Shown: piece by piece, positions 8,713-16,000 of the stretch
Numbering within the stretch: position 1 is the first letter of the stretch
How the letters are laid out: each line of letters starts with the position of its first letter
Source of the DNA: Rubrivivax sp.
GTDB lineage: Bacteria; Pseudomonadota; Gammaproteobacteria; Burkholderiales; Burkholderiaceae_C
Reading direction: 5' to 3'
Assembly (NCBI GenBank): GCA_016719535.1
Contig: JADJYX010000021.1
Coordinates: forward strand, 1 to 36,579
DNA length: 36,579 nt
Translations under genes and position numbers: made by a program
The notes under the pieces: model-generated
The model's input: only the letters and a program-made list of their open reading frames with translations
The model's database searches: none
What the model was told of the DNA's origin: nothing

Positions 8713-9113
8713 AGTTCATGCTCGACACCAACATCGTCATCTACGTCATCAAGCGGCGGCCGATCGAGGTGATGGGCATCTTCAACGACAACGCTGGCCG
8801 CATGGCGATCTCCGCCATCACGCTGAGCGAACTGTTCTATGGCGCCGAGAAGAGCGCGAAGGTGGCTCAGAACCTGGCGGTGGTGGAGGAATTCGCCAGC
8901 TTGCTGGAGGTGCTGCCCTACACCGCCAAGGCCTCGCAGCACTACGGCGCCATCCGCAGCGCGCTCGAGAAGGTGGGCCGGACCATCGGCGTGAACGACC
9001 TGCACATCGGCGCCCATGCACGCAGCGAAGGCCTCACCCTGGTGACCAACAACCTCGGCGAGTTCCGAGCGCGTACCCGGCCTGATGGCGGAGAACTGGG
9101 TTTTCCAACCTGA
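8706..9113 (+). CDS. vapC: VapC-type PIN-domain toxin, C-terminal tail shifted
   Basis: ATG 8706 gives MLKFMLDTNIVIYVIKRRPI, ISAITLSELFYGAEKS, then KVGRTIGVNDLHIGAHARSE and LTLVTNNLGEF: the full PIN active site, with acidic residues in LDTN, SELFYGAE, and NDLHIGAHA, and the final LVTNN. VapC RNases cleave tRNA or rRNA. After GEF, one extra base changes the tail from the expected ERVPGLMAENWVFQP to RARTRPDGGELGFPT, roughly the last 15 residues. The catalytic core is intact, so activity is possible, which is notable because its antitoxin upstream is broken. Confidence 0.8.
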   Translation: MLKFMLDTNIVIYVIKRRPIEVMGIFNDNAGRMAISAITLSELFYGAEKSAKVAQNLAVVEEFASLLEVLPYTAKASQHYGAIRSALEKVGRTIGVNDLHIGAHARSEGLTLVTNNLGEFRARTRPDGGELGFPT

Positions 9114-9168
9114 CCTGAGCTGGGACAGCACCGCAGGGCGGGACGGCAGCGACTTCATCATGCGGTCA

Positions 9169-9429
9169 TCACGCCCACAGGCACTGCCGGTGCACCGCCA
9201 GTGACCTGGCGAGCTTCGCAACATTGCGCCACACAGCCTTGGCGGCAACGCCCTCCTTCGCGGCGGCTTCCTCCACGGCCATCACCACCAGGGGCACCGG
9301 CGCCTCGTCGAGCAGGTGCGTCAGGTGGGCCGCGTAGCCTTCGGTACGCTGCCGCCTGACCAGCGCATGGCCCAGCGTGTCGGGCGGCACCTCCTGTCGG
9401 TAGCTCACGCTGGCGTTCTTCGCCGCCAT
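9169..9429 (-). CDS. Small hypothetical protein (86 aa)
   Basis: ATG 9429 opens MAAKNASVSYRQEVPPDTLG, followed by VRRQRTEGYAAHLTHLLDEA and VVMAVEEAAAKEGVAAKAVW, stop at 9169. It is helical and charged with no membrane segment. I do not recognise it. Just upstream on the same strand (9506-9616) is a short frame, MLERAAIQQPHPIEVLDEDA..., which also looks protein-like. Both lie between a vapC and the IS66 element in a decayed area, so either could be a fragment of a larger lost gene. Confidence 0.35.
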   Translation of the reverse strand: MAAKNASVSYRQEVPPDTLGHALVRRQRTEGYAAHLTHLLDEAPVPLVVMAVEEAAAKEGVAAKAVWRNVAKLARSLAVHRQCLWA

Positions 9430-9663
9430 CCACAGGCCCCGCCCGGGCGCGCGCTGCTGGGCTGGGCGGTGCGAATCGACGGCGAGCTCATCTTTCCTGC
9501 GGAGTTCAGCGTCGCCTGGCGCGGAGTTCGACCAGATGTGCCGCGGCGCGACGCACCGCGTCCTCGTCAAGGACCTCGATGGGGTGCGGCTGCTGGATCG
9601 CCGCACGCTCGAGCATGAAGCGGACAAGAGATGTCTCAACGCGCGAACGGTCGCGGGCTGATG

Positions 9664-9753
9664 GCGAAAGCCCCACCACGATGACGTCGTTTCGACTCGT
9701 CGACCGCGACGACGAACCAGATCATTCACTCCACATCGAGCCTCAACGACAGC
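9664..9753. repeat. Direct repeat, copy 2, cut by IS66 end
   Basis: Second copy of the repeat at 8080-8172; the first 48 bases are identical. It ends exactly where the IS66 inverted repeat starts at 9754, so the IS either inserted at the edge of, or removed the rest of, this segment. Confidence 0.7.
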
Positions 9754-9777
9754 GTAAGCGGTAACCAGCCGGCGTTC
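9754..9777. repeat. IS66 left inverted repeat
   Basis: Starts GTAAGCGGTAACCAGCCGGC and pairs with 12241-12264 with only a few mismatches over 24 bases. GTAA is the usual tip of IS66 elements. Confidence 0.8.
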
Positions 9778-9784
9778 TTGCCTG

Positions 9785-11389
9785 TCAGCCGATCCCGTGC
9801 AAGTCCGAGCGCAGCGGCTGCTCGGCGAAGTGCTGCTTCCACAGCCGTGGCGTGAGTTCGGCCACGCGGCTGGCCGGATGCTGGCCCACGCGCTGCAGGA
9901 CATCGACGAAGTACGTGTACGGCTCGATGCCGTGCAGCCTGCATGTCGTGATCAGGCTTTGCACGATGCCGGCATGCTTGGCGCCGACCTCCGTCCAGCA
10001 GAACAGCCAGTTCTTGCGGCCCAGCGGGATCGGCCGCAACGCCCGCTCCAGGTGGTTCGTGTCCATCGGCACGTCCTCGTCGCCCAGGAACACCATCAAC
10101 TGCGCCTTGCGTTCGCGCGCATAGGCCAGCGCCTGGGTCAGCTTGTTGCTCGGCAGCAGGCCCTGGCGCGCGAGCTGCTCGTCGACCCAGGCGAAGAACT
10201 GCTCGACCAGCGGCTTGGCGTGCTCCAGCCGGTGCAGCCGCTTGCTCTCGCCGCTCAAGCCCTTGTGGCCGATGACGGCCTCGACCTCGTAGACCAGGCC
10301 GATCATCTTCAGCGCCTGATCGGCCGCTTGCGGCTCGGCATTCAGCGCCTCGAAGAAGCCGCGCCGTGTGTGCGCCCAGCACTGCGCGTGCGTCACGCCG
10401 GTGGCTTCGGCGTAGCGGCTGTAGGCCGCATAGCCGTCGCTGAGCAGCACCGCGCCCGGCTGCGCCTTGTCGCCCAGCAGTTCCTTCACGCAGGCGTGCT
10501 GGCGCGACTCGAAGAACGGGAAGCACACCTCGCCCAGCTCGCCGTACACCGGCCAGAAGTAGCCCGCCTTCATCTTGCCCGGTCCGGCCCGGCCGGCCTT
10601 GATCGGTGTTTCGTCCACCGCCTTGACGCGGCTGCGCCGGATCGATTCGAGCTGCGCGTCGTAGATCGGCTCCAGCAACTGCGCGCCTTGAGCCACCAGC
10701 TGCGTCAACCAGGGCCGGCTGAGCTTGAAGCCGGCTTCGGTCAGCCGCTGGTGCTGGCGGTACAGCGGCAGATGCCACTGGAACTTGTCGACCATCACGC
10801 CGGCGATGAAGCTCACGTCGGCGCGGCTGCCCTCGATGACGCCCACCGGCGCCGGCGGGCAGTGCAGGGTTTGGGTGTCGCGGCGCTTGATCACCGGTCG
10901 TACGTACTTCAGCACCACGTAGGCGCCCGGGCGCTGCGCCAGGCGGTGGCTGACCTTCTGGCCGACGATCTCGTACTGCGCGGTGAACTGCTCGGCGCTC
11001 AGGCCCTGCACTTCGGGGTTGGGCACCTCGATGCTGACCACCGGCACCCGGGCCTCGTCGAAGAACGGTACGCTGGCGGCGTCGTCGATGAAGTCGCTGC
11101 GGGCACGGCGTCGCTTGTGCGCGGGCACGTCCTGCTCGAGCGCGGGCGTTGCCGGCTCCACCGGCATCGGCTCGCCCAGCAATTGACCCAGATGCAGTTG
11201 CTGCGCGTCGGGCAGCGGCGCGTAGCGCTCGCTCTTTTGGCCGAAGATCTGGCGCCGGAACCATTCGATCTGGGCGCGCAGCCCCTCGATCTGTGCGTCT
11301 TGCGCGAGCAGCAGTTGCGCCACGTGCTGCATGTCCATGGCGGCCAGTTCCGCCGCACCGGGCATGCGCGTGAGCACCGCGTTTGACAT
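9785..11389 (-). CDS. tnpC: IS66-family transposase TnpC
   Basis: Intact 534-residue protein from ATG 11389 to 9785. In order: an N-terminal coiled-coil/leucine-rich part (MQHVAQLLLAQDAQIEGLRA) with FRRQIFGQKSERY, a charged linker, a zinc-ribbon-like middle domain, then the DDE catalytic region. VKAVDETPIKAG carries the first Asp (about residue 263), GAVLLSDGYAAYSRYAEA the second (about 320), and TNHLERALRPIPLGRKNWLF the Glu (about 450). This is the usual size and motif set for the main IS66 transposase, which cuts and joins the element ends. It is one of the few undamaged genes in the first 12 kb, suggesting recent arrival. Confidence 0.93.
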   Translation of the reverse strand: MSNAVLTRMPGAAELAAMDMQHVAQLLLAQDAQIEGLRAQIEWFRRQIFGQKSERYAPLPDAQQLHLGQLLGEPMPVEPATPALEQDVPAHKRRRARSDFIDDAASVPFFDEARVPVVSIEVPNPEVQGLSAEQFTAQYEIVGQKVSHRLAQRPGAYVVLKYVRPVIKRRDTQTLHCPPAPVGVIEGSRADVSFIAGVMVDKFQWHLPLYRQHQRLTEAGFKLSRPWLTQLVAQGAQLLEPIYDAQLESIRRSRVKAVDETPIKAGRAGPGKMKAGYFWPVYGELGEVCFPFFESRQHACVKELLGDKAQPGAVLLSDGYAAYSRYAEATGVTHAQCWAHTRRGFFEALNAEPQAADQALKMIGLVYEVEAVIGHKGLSGESKRLHRLEHAKPLVEQFFAWVDEQLARQGLLPSNKLTQALAYARERKAQLMVFLGDEDVPMDTNHLERALRPIPLGRKNWLFCWTEVGAKHAGIVQSLITTCRLHGIEPYTYFVDVLQRVGQHPASRVAELTPRLWKQHFAEQPLRSDLHGIG

Positions 11390-11395
11390 GGCGGG

Positions 11396-11848
11396 TCATG
11401 CTACGCAAGCCCCGAACTGCGCACCACGGGAGTGATCCGAATTGCCTTCCTTGCGGGGCGCGCCGTCGGAATCGACGAATTGATGTTCGTGCCGCTGATC
11501 GCGTGAACTGCCATGTCGATAGCGCTTGAGATAACGGCGCGGCTCGATGCCTTCGAGCAGCAATTTGAGCTGCGTGCAGTCGATCTCGCGCGTGCGCGCC
11601 TGCGACCAGTCGCCGATGAACTGCCCGGCCTCCAGCCGCTTGGCCCACACGCACCAGCCGCTGCGGTCGAAGTACAGCACCTTGATCTGCCGGCCGCTGC
11701 GGTTGACGAAGACGTACAGGTCCCCGCCGGTCGGGTCCTGGGGGAAGGCTGCGCGTGCCACGGCGTACAGGCCGTCGAAGGACTTGCGCATGTCCACCGC
11801 CTGGCCATACAGGTACACGCGCACGCGGGACTCGGGGAAGAACATCAC
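11396..11848 (-). CDS. tnpB: IS66-family accessory protein TnpB
   Basis: Opens at GTG 11848 (or ATG 11845) and reads FFPESRVRVYLYGQAVDMRK, SFDGLYAVARAAFPQDP, DLYVFVNRSGRQIKVLYFDR and LEAGQFIGDWS, the conserved IS66 Orf2/TnpB signature. Normal members are about 115 residues and end near RYLKRYRH. This one runs on for about 35 further residues without the usual composition and stops at 11396, seven bases before tnpC; an indel may have removed the normal stop. The start overlaps the tnpA stop, so the genes are coupled. Confidence 0.88.
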   Translation of the reverse strand: MMFFPESRVRVYLYGQAVDMRKSFDGLYAVARAAFPQDPTGGDLYVFVNRSGRQIKVLYFDRSGWCVWAKRLEAGQFIGDWSQARTREIDCTQLKLLLEGIEPRRYLKRYRHGSSRDQRHEHQFVDSDGAPRKEGNSDHSRGAQFGACVA

Positions 11849-12179
11849 CGCCTCACGATCTGCAGCACGACGCCACCACCGAGGTCCAGGCGCAGCTCCA
11901 CGCCGGCACCGGCATCACGCGGCGGCGTGGCCAGGTGTCCCAGGTCGATGAAGCCTGCGGCGCGAGGCCGCACGGCCAGCTGCGATCGCCCACCGCGGGG
12001 CAGTGCAGCACCTCCCGCGTCGCCGACCGAGCCGAGTCGTTCGCGCCAGCGGTAGAAGCTGCTCGTGCTCAGCCCTCACGGGCACAGAACGCGCTGACCG
12101 TCATGTCGGCTTCGCCGAAGCGCAGCATCACCTCGCGCCAGCTGCGTGTGTCCAGTCGCCGCCGCCGCTGTTCACCCAT
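11845..12179 (-). pseudogene. tnpA: IS66-family accessory protein TnpA, one frameshift
   Basis: ATG 12179, preceded by GAGGAGA, gives MGEQRRRRLDTRSWREVMLR, then FGEADMTVSAFCAREG, the HTH start of IS66 Orf1. At about 12078 a single missing C turns the expected GLSTSSFYRWRERLG into a stop. Restoring one base gives a continuous frame through LAVRPRAAGFIDLGHLATPP and VELRLDLGGGVVLQIVRR to the stop at 11845, overlapping tnpB. About 110 residues, normal for the family. Confidence 0.8.
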
Positions 12180-12240
12180 CGCCGTCTCCTCACGTCATGT
12201 CGATGTGAGGGATTGTCGAAACCGATCAGGCGCAGGGGAA

Positions 12241-12264
12241 GGACGCCGGTGGCTTACCGGTTAC
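12241..12264. repeat. IS66 right inverted repeat
   Basis: Reads GGACGCCGGTGGCTTACCGG then TTAC; its reverse complement matches the left end at 9754-9777. No 8-bp duplication is found outside. Confidence 0.8.
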
Positions 12265-12397
12265 GGTGGAAGAGCAGGAACGCGCGACGCCGGAGAGCAC
12301 CGCCGCCAAGCGCCGGGCCAACAGACGGCTGTCGTGCTGCCTGAAGATGAACGATGCGCCGGACGGCATCGTGGTGCACCTGCCGGCACGGCAATAG
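12265..12397 (+). pseudogene. C-terminal fragment of an unknown coding sequence
   Basis: Directly outside the IS66 right end a plus-strand frame reads VEEQERATPESTAAKRRANR, ...CCLKMNDAPDGIVVHLPARQ, and stops at 12397. It has coding-like composition but no start, so it is probably the tail of a gene cut off by the IS66 element. I cannot name the family, and the left flank of the IS does not supply an obvious N-terminal part. Confidence 0.3.
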
Positions 12398-12404
12398 CCC
12401 AGGC

Positions 12405-12782
12405 TCAGTGAGCGGGCTTGTCGTTGAAGGCCAATCCCAGCGCCTCGGCAGCGAACCGCAGGCGCTTGTCACGCGTCCAGAGCATGGCTCCCTCTGTCAG
12501 CAACACCGACGCCAGCAGGTGGATGTCGACAAAACCCATGCCCTGGCCGTACAGAGCGTGGTGCTCGATGAAGCCCAGAACTTCGCTCTCTTCCGCCACT
12601 ACGGCTGCCGGCAGCTCTTGCAGCAACTCCAGGACGGCCGCGCGGTCGCTCAGGCTGCCACAAGCCAGCTCACCGACCACGAACGGGTGCATGAGCACCT
12701 GCGTTTGCTCGAGCAGGACGACCAGGGCGCCGTCACCACGGCGCAGGTGATCGACCCAGACCGACGTATCGACCAGGATCAC
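12405..12782 (-). CDS. vapC: VapC-type PIN-domain toxin
   Basis: Starts at GTG 12782, overlapping the antitoxin stop in a GTGA. The 125 residues begin MILVDTSVWVDHLRRGDGAL (first active-site Asp), continue MHPFVVGELACGSLSD (Glu), GQGMGFVDIHLLASVL (Asp) and LWTRDKRLRFAAEAL (Asp), and end FNDKPAH. All four acidic positions of the PIN RNase site are present, and length is normal. It forms an intact pair with the upstream RHH antitoxin, in contrast to the other TA modules of the first 10 kb. Target RNA cannot be told from sequence. Confidence 0.88.
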   Translation of the reverse strand: MILVDTSVWVDHLRRGDGALVVLLEQTQVLMHPFVVGELACGSLSDRAAVLELLQELPAAVVAEESEVLGFIEHHALYGQGMGFVDIHLLASVLLTEGAMLWTRDKRLRFAAEALGLAFNDKPAH

Positions 12783-12979
12783 GCGGGCGCGCCCTGGCGC
12801 CGCCGCGGCGCAGCCTGCAACTGGGGTTGTGTACCGCCCAGGCGGGCCAGGCGCTTGGCGCTCTCGCGCTGGATGAGGGCCCTCAGCGCCTCGCTCAGCA
12901 CGGCGGTCCTGTCCATCGGGCCGGCCAGCCTTGTGGCCCTTTCGAGCAGTTCGTCGTCGATGTTCACGGTCGTTCGCAT
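12779..12979 (-). CDS. vapB: VapB-type ribbon-helix-helix antitoxin
   Basis: From ATG 12979: MRTTVNIDDELLERATRLAG, MDRTAVLSEALRALIQRESA, KRLARLGGTQPQL, 66 residues. The RTTVNIDDELL strand and following helices are typical of the DUF2191/VapB ribbon-helix-helix antitoxins. The C-terminal tail is basic and proline-rich, which is where such antitoxins contact the PIN toxin. Stop and toxin start overlap by four bases. A palindrome about 35 bases upstream is a likely autoregulation site. Confidence 0.85.
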   Translation of the reverse strand: MRTTVNIDDELLERATRLAGPMDRTAVLSEALRALIQRESAKRLARLGGTQPQLQAAPRRRQGAPA

Positions 12980-13013
12980 GAGGGCAAGCTCCAATGACTG
13001 GCACCAAATGTAG

Positions 13014-13025
13014 CATCAATTGATG
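13014..13025. promoter_or_regulatory. Palindrome upstream of vapBC, possible operator
   Basis: Perfect 12-bp palindrome CATCAATTGATG, 35 bases before the vapB start, in the only AT-rich patch between vapB and the P450 remnant. Candidate VapB binding site by position and symmetry. Confidence 0.45.
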
Positions 13026-13027
13026 AC

Positions 13028-13302
13028 CTATGCGGTGCGGTCTGCGTCCGATCCGGACCCTCGGCCCCACACCACCGGCAAGCTGTGCAGCCCGCGCAGT
13101 TGCGCGCCGGTGATCTTCGGCGTCGGCGCATCGGGGTCCGGCCGCAGGTTCGGCAGCAGGACCAGCACCGCATTGATCGGCACCGTCAGTTCGGTCTTGG
13201 CGATGAACTGGCCGATGCACATGTGGGGCCCGAAGCCGAAGCCGAACGAGGACTTGGGCCTGCGGTGAATGTCGAAGGCCTCGCTGTGCTCGAAGGCCCG
13301 TG
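13028..13302 (-). pseudogene. Cytochrome P450, C-terminal fragment
   Basis: Reads RAFEHSEAFDIHRRPK, SSFGFGFGPHMCIGQFIAKT, ELTVPINAVLVLLPNLRPDP and GLHSLPVVWG, ending at 13028. FGFGPHMCIG is the heme-ligand loop (FxxGxHxCxG) with the cysteine intact, and the rest matches the L helix and the final strand of a bacterial P450. Only about 90 of about 400 residues are present, with no start. The upstream edge abuts, in another frame, the integrase fragment near 13303, so a deletion joined two unrelated genes. Confidence 0.75.
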
Positions 13303-13925
13303 TCGGTGGCCGGCTTGCCAGCCTGCGCCGCCGTCACGACATCGGCGTGCGGACGACACATCACGGCTTCCTTGAAGCGTAGGCCGAACGCCGCCATCAG
13401 TCGCGTGGCTGCGGCGGCCCGCACGTCGCTGGATTCAATCTCGGAGATGAGCTTGTCGATGTCCACGCCGCAGGCCCGCGGCGCCTTGCTCACTTTGGCC
13501 ACATAGCAGCGTTTGTAGAGTGCGACGTCGTCGAAGTACGCCGACAGCGGCTTCACCAGGTTCGGCTTGCCGATCCATGCGGTGAAGGTCCTCAGCATGC
13601 TGTGGCACTTCTGCACCGATGAGGCGCTCAAGTCGCCGGCCTCGGCGCGCTGGCGCCAGAGCTTCATCAAGACATCGACATGCCGGCCGCTGAGCGAGCG
13701 CGGGTCCAGCTTGAAGGTCTTGATCGGGTTGTTCAGCAGCGTGTCGAACACCCGGAAGAGGAACTGGCGCCTGTCTTCCATCGTTTCGAAAGACACGCCT
13801 TTGTCCTTCACCGCATGACGCCAATTGAACTGGGCCAGGATCAGGCTCAGCACGTACTTCCACCGCTGCGGCTGCAGCGGGATCTTGTCGAGATCGATGT
13901 TGATCTGCGGAGGGTGGTTGGCCAT
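13303..13925 (-). pseudogene. Tyrosine-recombinase-type integrase, N-terminal part only
   Basis: ATG 13925 is chosen over 13931 because AAAGGA lies seven bases upstream of it. The protein opens MANHPPQINIDLDKIPLQPQ, continues FNWRHAVKDKGVSFETMEDR, RQFLFRVFDTLLNNP, GRHVDVLMKLWRQRAEAG, SVQKCHSMLRTFTAWIGKPN and LISEIESSDVRAAAATRLMA, then AFGLRFKEAVMCRPH. These are an N-terminal SAM-like DNA-binding domain and the start of the catalytic domain (the AFGLRFKEA arginine motif). The rest, with the HxxR and Tyr motifs, is gone; reading passes into P450 sequence near 13303. It is unrelated in detail to the intact integrase at 16962. Confidence 0.7.
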
Positions 13926-14947
13926 GGTCATTCCTTTCGAGCGTGGACCGAAGTAGTGGGTTGATGACGGTGCGCGCATCCCCATGCGCGCGTCGGGTCA
14001 GGGTTGGGCGTTGACCCGAAGGTCGCTGCCGAGGCGGTTCGTAAAAGTGGACGCCCTGCACACGGTGCCCTGCACACGTGGCTATTCGCTCAAGGCGAAC
14101 CGCAGACCCTTTGGCTTGGCCTCAGGTCTGCGAAGCAGTTGCACGGGCGCCACCCATGCCGATGCCACGATGGGCATCAAATCGATCGTCGTCGCCAGGC
14201 CGGCTGACGGCACCGCAGCCAACGCGATGCACGGCCTGTTCACGCGAGGTCCATTGCGGCCGGTCTTGCCGGCGGAGCAAGGTTGCCCGAAGGCGATGCG
14301 TGATGCGGGACGAGAGGGGATTTCGGCAGCGCTCAAGGCGCGCCACACGCCAGCGCCTCAATGGACGATGGCAATGAAGACCAGGTCGGGCCTGGTTCTC
14401 GACGATGTCCGCACACAGGCAGGTGTGCGGCGGTTCCATGCACCGGAAGCTGGTGAACCAGCGTGGTGCGCAACAACACGAGCTTGACGCTCATGGTGAC
14501 TCGGGGTCACCGCTACAAGGGCTTGCAATCGGCGCCTGATGCGCCCGGGATGCCAGCTGGCCCGGCGGTTAGCCCTTGCAATGTGCATCAGCTGTGGCAG
14601 GCGCGCAAGTGGCAAATCGCGCCAATACCGTGCCAATACGGATGACGCAGCACGCTGCCCCTGGGGTTGACGTGTTCGACTCAAACCTCTCCCTCCGACT
14701 CCACGCAGCTCGGGCAAATTCAGGGCGACCTGGCACGCATTCCACACAGACCCAGGAGCCGACCGCGAGCGCTTGCAGCGGCTGCATTCGGCACCGACAT
14801 CGAACGCATACGGATCGCGACGCCGCTGTTTGCACGTCCGCCGGCCAGACGTCGATACACAGGCCCAAAAGGGTGGGATTTCCGTTGGCGTCGTCCGGTG
14901 CGACTGCGCACGATGTCGTCGTCCCCTTTGCTGAACAGGAGAGCGCC
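13926..14947. other. Gap without a supported gene; repeats upstream of parM-like gene
   Basis: No frame here has convincing protein character. Structures seen: a hairpin GGTGAC-N5-GTCACC (14495-14511); complementary AAGGGCT (near 14517) and AGCCCTT (near 14571) each followed by GCAAT; and tandem GCCAATAC copies at 14621-14628 and 14632-14639. In ParM systems the centromere (parC) lies upstream of the ATPase gene, so these are candidate partition sites. That role is inferred from position only. Confidence 0.4.
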
Positions 14948-16000
14948 ATGCAACCTGTCGTCCGCGCCGTCGACGTTGGCTTCGGCTACACCAAGTACGT
15001 CAGGCATGTCGATGGCAACGTCATCACCTGCAACCACTTCCCGTCCGTGGCCGAGGCCAGCATCATCGACCCGGCCGAGCGCAGTTGGGGTGGCCCGCGC
15101 GACACGATCGCCGTGCGCGTCGACAAGATGTTCTATGAGGCCGGTCCCGACATCGACCTGGCACTCGGCAACTTCCGCCCGCAGCTGCCGCGCACCGATG
15201 ACTATCTTCGTTCGCCCGAGTACCTGGCACTGATGCGCATCGCGATGGACTACATGCAGGTCGACACCATCGACTTGCTGGTGGTGGGCCTGCCGGTGCA
15301 CCTGTACGCCGCAAAGAAGAGCGCACTTGAGCGCCTGGCCACCGGCGAGCATCCGGTCTCGAAGGGGCGCACCGTTCGCGTCAAGAAGGCGCTGGCGGTG
15401 GCGCAGCCGCAGGGTGCGCTGGTCAGCTTCGCAGCGAATGCCGGCAGGCTCGGTCGGCTGCGCCAATGCGAAAGCCTGATCATCGACGCTGGATCGCGCA
15501 CCTTCGACTGGCTGGTGACGCGCGGCATGCGCCTGGTGACGAGCCGCAGCCACTCGGTCAACCGCGGCGTGCACAACATGCTGATGGCGATTGCCGACGA
15601 GATCAGCCTCGACATCGGCGAGCCGTTCCGCGACATGGAGGCGCTGGACCACGCGCTGCGCAAGCAAAGGCCGTTGAGGCTGTGGGGCAAGCCGTACATG
15701 GTCGAGAAGTACCGGCCACTGATCGAGCCGATTGCCTACGACGCGGTGCAGAGCATGCTCGCGTCCATCGGCCACAAAGAGCGGTTCGAGCTTGTTGTCA
15801 TTGCCGGCGGTGGCAGCCCGCTGTTCAAGAAGGCGGTCCATGAGGCCTTGCCGCTGTACCGGCTGGACGAGGTGAGCGAGCCCATGTACGCCAACGTGCG
15901 CGGGTACCAGATCGCCGGCCAAGCCAAGCTGGCACCGAAGGTCGGCGCTGCGCCGACGGTGGAGGCCAGCCCGGGCACCGAGCCTGGAGTTGTGGCATGA
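14948..16000 (+). CDS. ParM/StbA-like actin-type ATPase (PRTRC protein D-like)
   Basis: Starts at ATG 14948 after GGAGAGCGCC; 350 residues. The actin-fold motifs are in order: phosphate-1 VRAVDVGFGYTKYVRHVDG (about 5-23), LLVVGLPVHLYAAKK (about 115-130), KKALAVAQPQGALVSFAA (about 145-165), phosphate-2 SLIIDAGSRTFDWLVTRGMR (about 176-195), SRSHSVNRGVHNML, and the adenosine motif VVIAGGGSPLFKKAVHE (about 282-298). GPDIDLALGNFRPQLPRTDD and EPMYANVRGYQIAGQA are typical of the PRTRC system protein D family. ParM homologues polymerise to segregate plasmids or integrative elements. Its stop overlaps the next gene by four bases. Confidence 0.85.
   Translation: MQPVVRAVDVGFGYTKYVRHVDGNVITCNHFPSVAEASIIDPAERSWGGPRDTIAVRVDKMFYEAGPDIDLALGNFRPQLPRTDDYLRSPEYLALMRIAMDYMQVDTIDLLVVGLPVHLYAAKKSALERLATGEHPVSKGRTVRVKKALAVAQPQGALVSFAANAGRLGRLRQCESLIIDAGSRTFDWLVTRGMRLVTSRSHSVNRGVHNMLMAIADEISLDIGEPFRDMEALDHALRKQRPLRLWGKPYMVEKYRPLIEPIAYDAVQSMLASIGHKERFELVVIAGGGSPLFKKAVHEALPLYRLDEVSEPMYANVRGYQIAGQAKLAPKVGAAPTVEASPGTEPGVVA

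Larger units (their letters stand above)
9754..12264 (-). mobile_element. IS66-family insertion sequence (2511 bp)
   Basis: Imperfect inverted ends: the left begins GTAAGCGGTAACCAGCCGGC (from 9754) and the right, read inward from 12264, begins GTAACCGGTAAGCCACCGGC. They enclose three minus-strand genes in the IS66 order tnpA-tnpB-tnpC. Members of this family normally leave an 8-bp target duplication; here the flanks ACGACAGC (left) and GGTGGAAG (right) do not match, so one flank has been rearranged since insertion. tnpC and tnpB are open, tnpA has one frameshift. Confidence 0.9.

Noticed and set aside
7326..9248. A 640-residue minus-strand frame over the two damaged vapBC regions
   Set aside because: Runs antisense to PIN toxins and antitoxins recognised on the plus strand; open only because of GC bias. 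Its VAVDESKRRHRGGAF stretch is noted only as part of the repeat.
9797..11386. A 529-residue plus-strand frame opposite IS66 tnpC
   Set aside because: Antisense to an intact transposase with the full catalytic motif set; the plus frame has biased His/Arg/Gln composition and no motif.
14720..15922. A 400-residue minus-strand frame opposite the ParM-like gene
   Set aside because: Mirror frame of a gene with clear actin-fold motifs.
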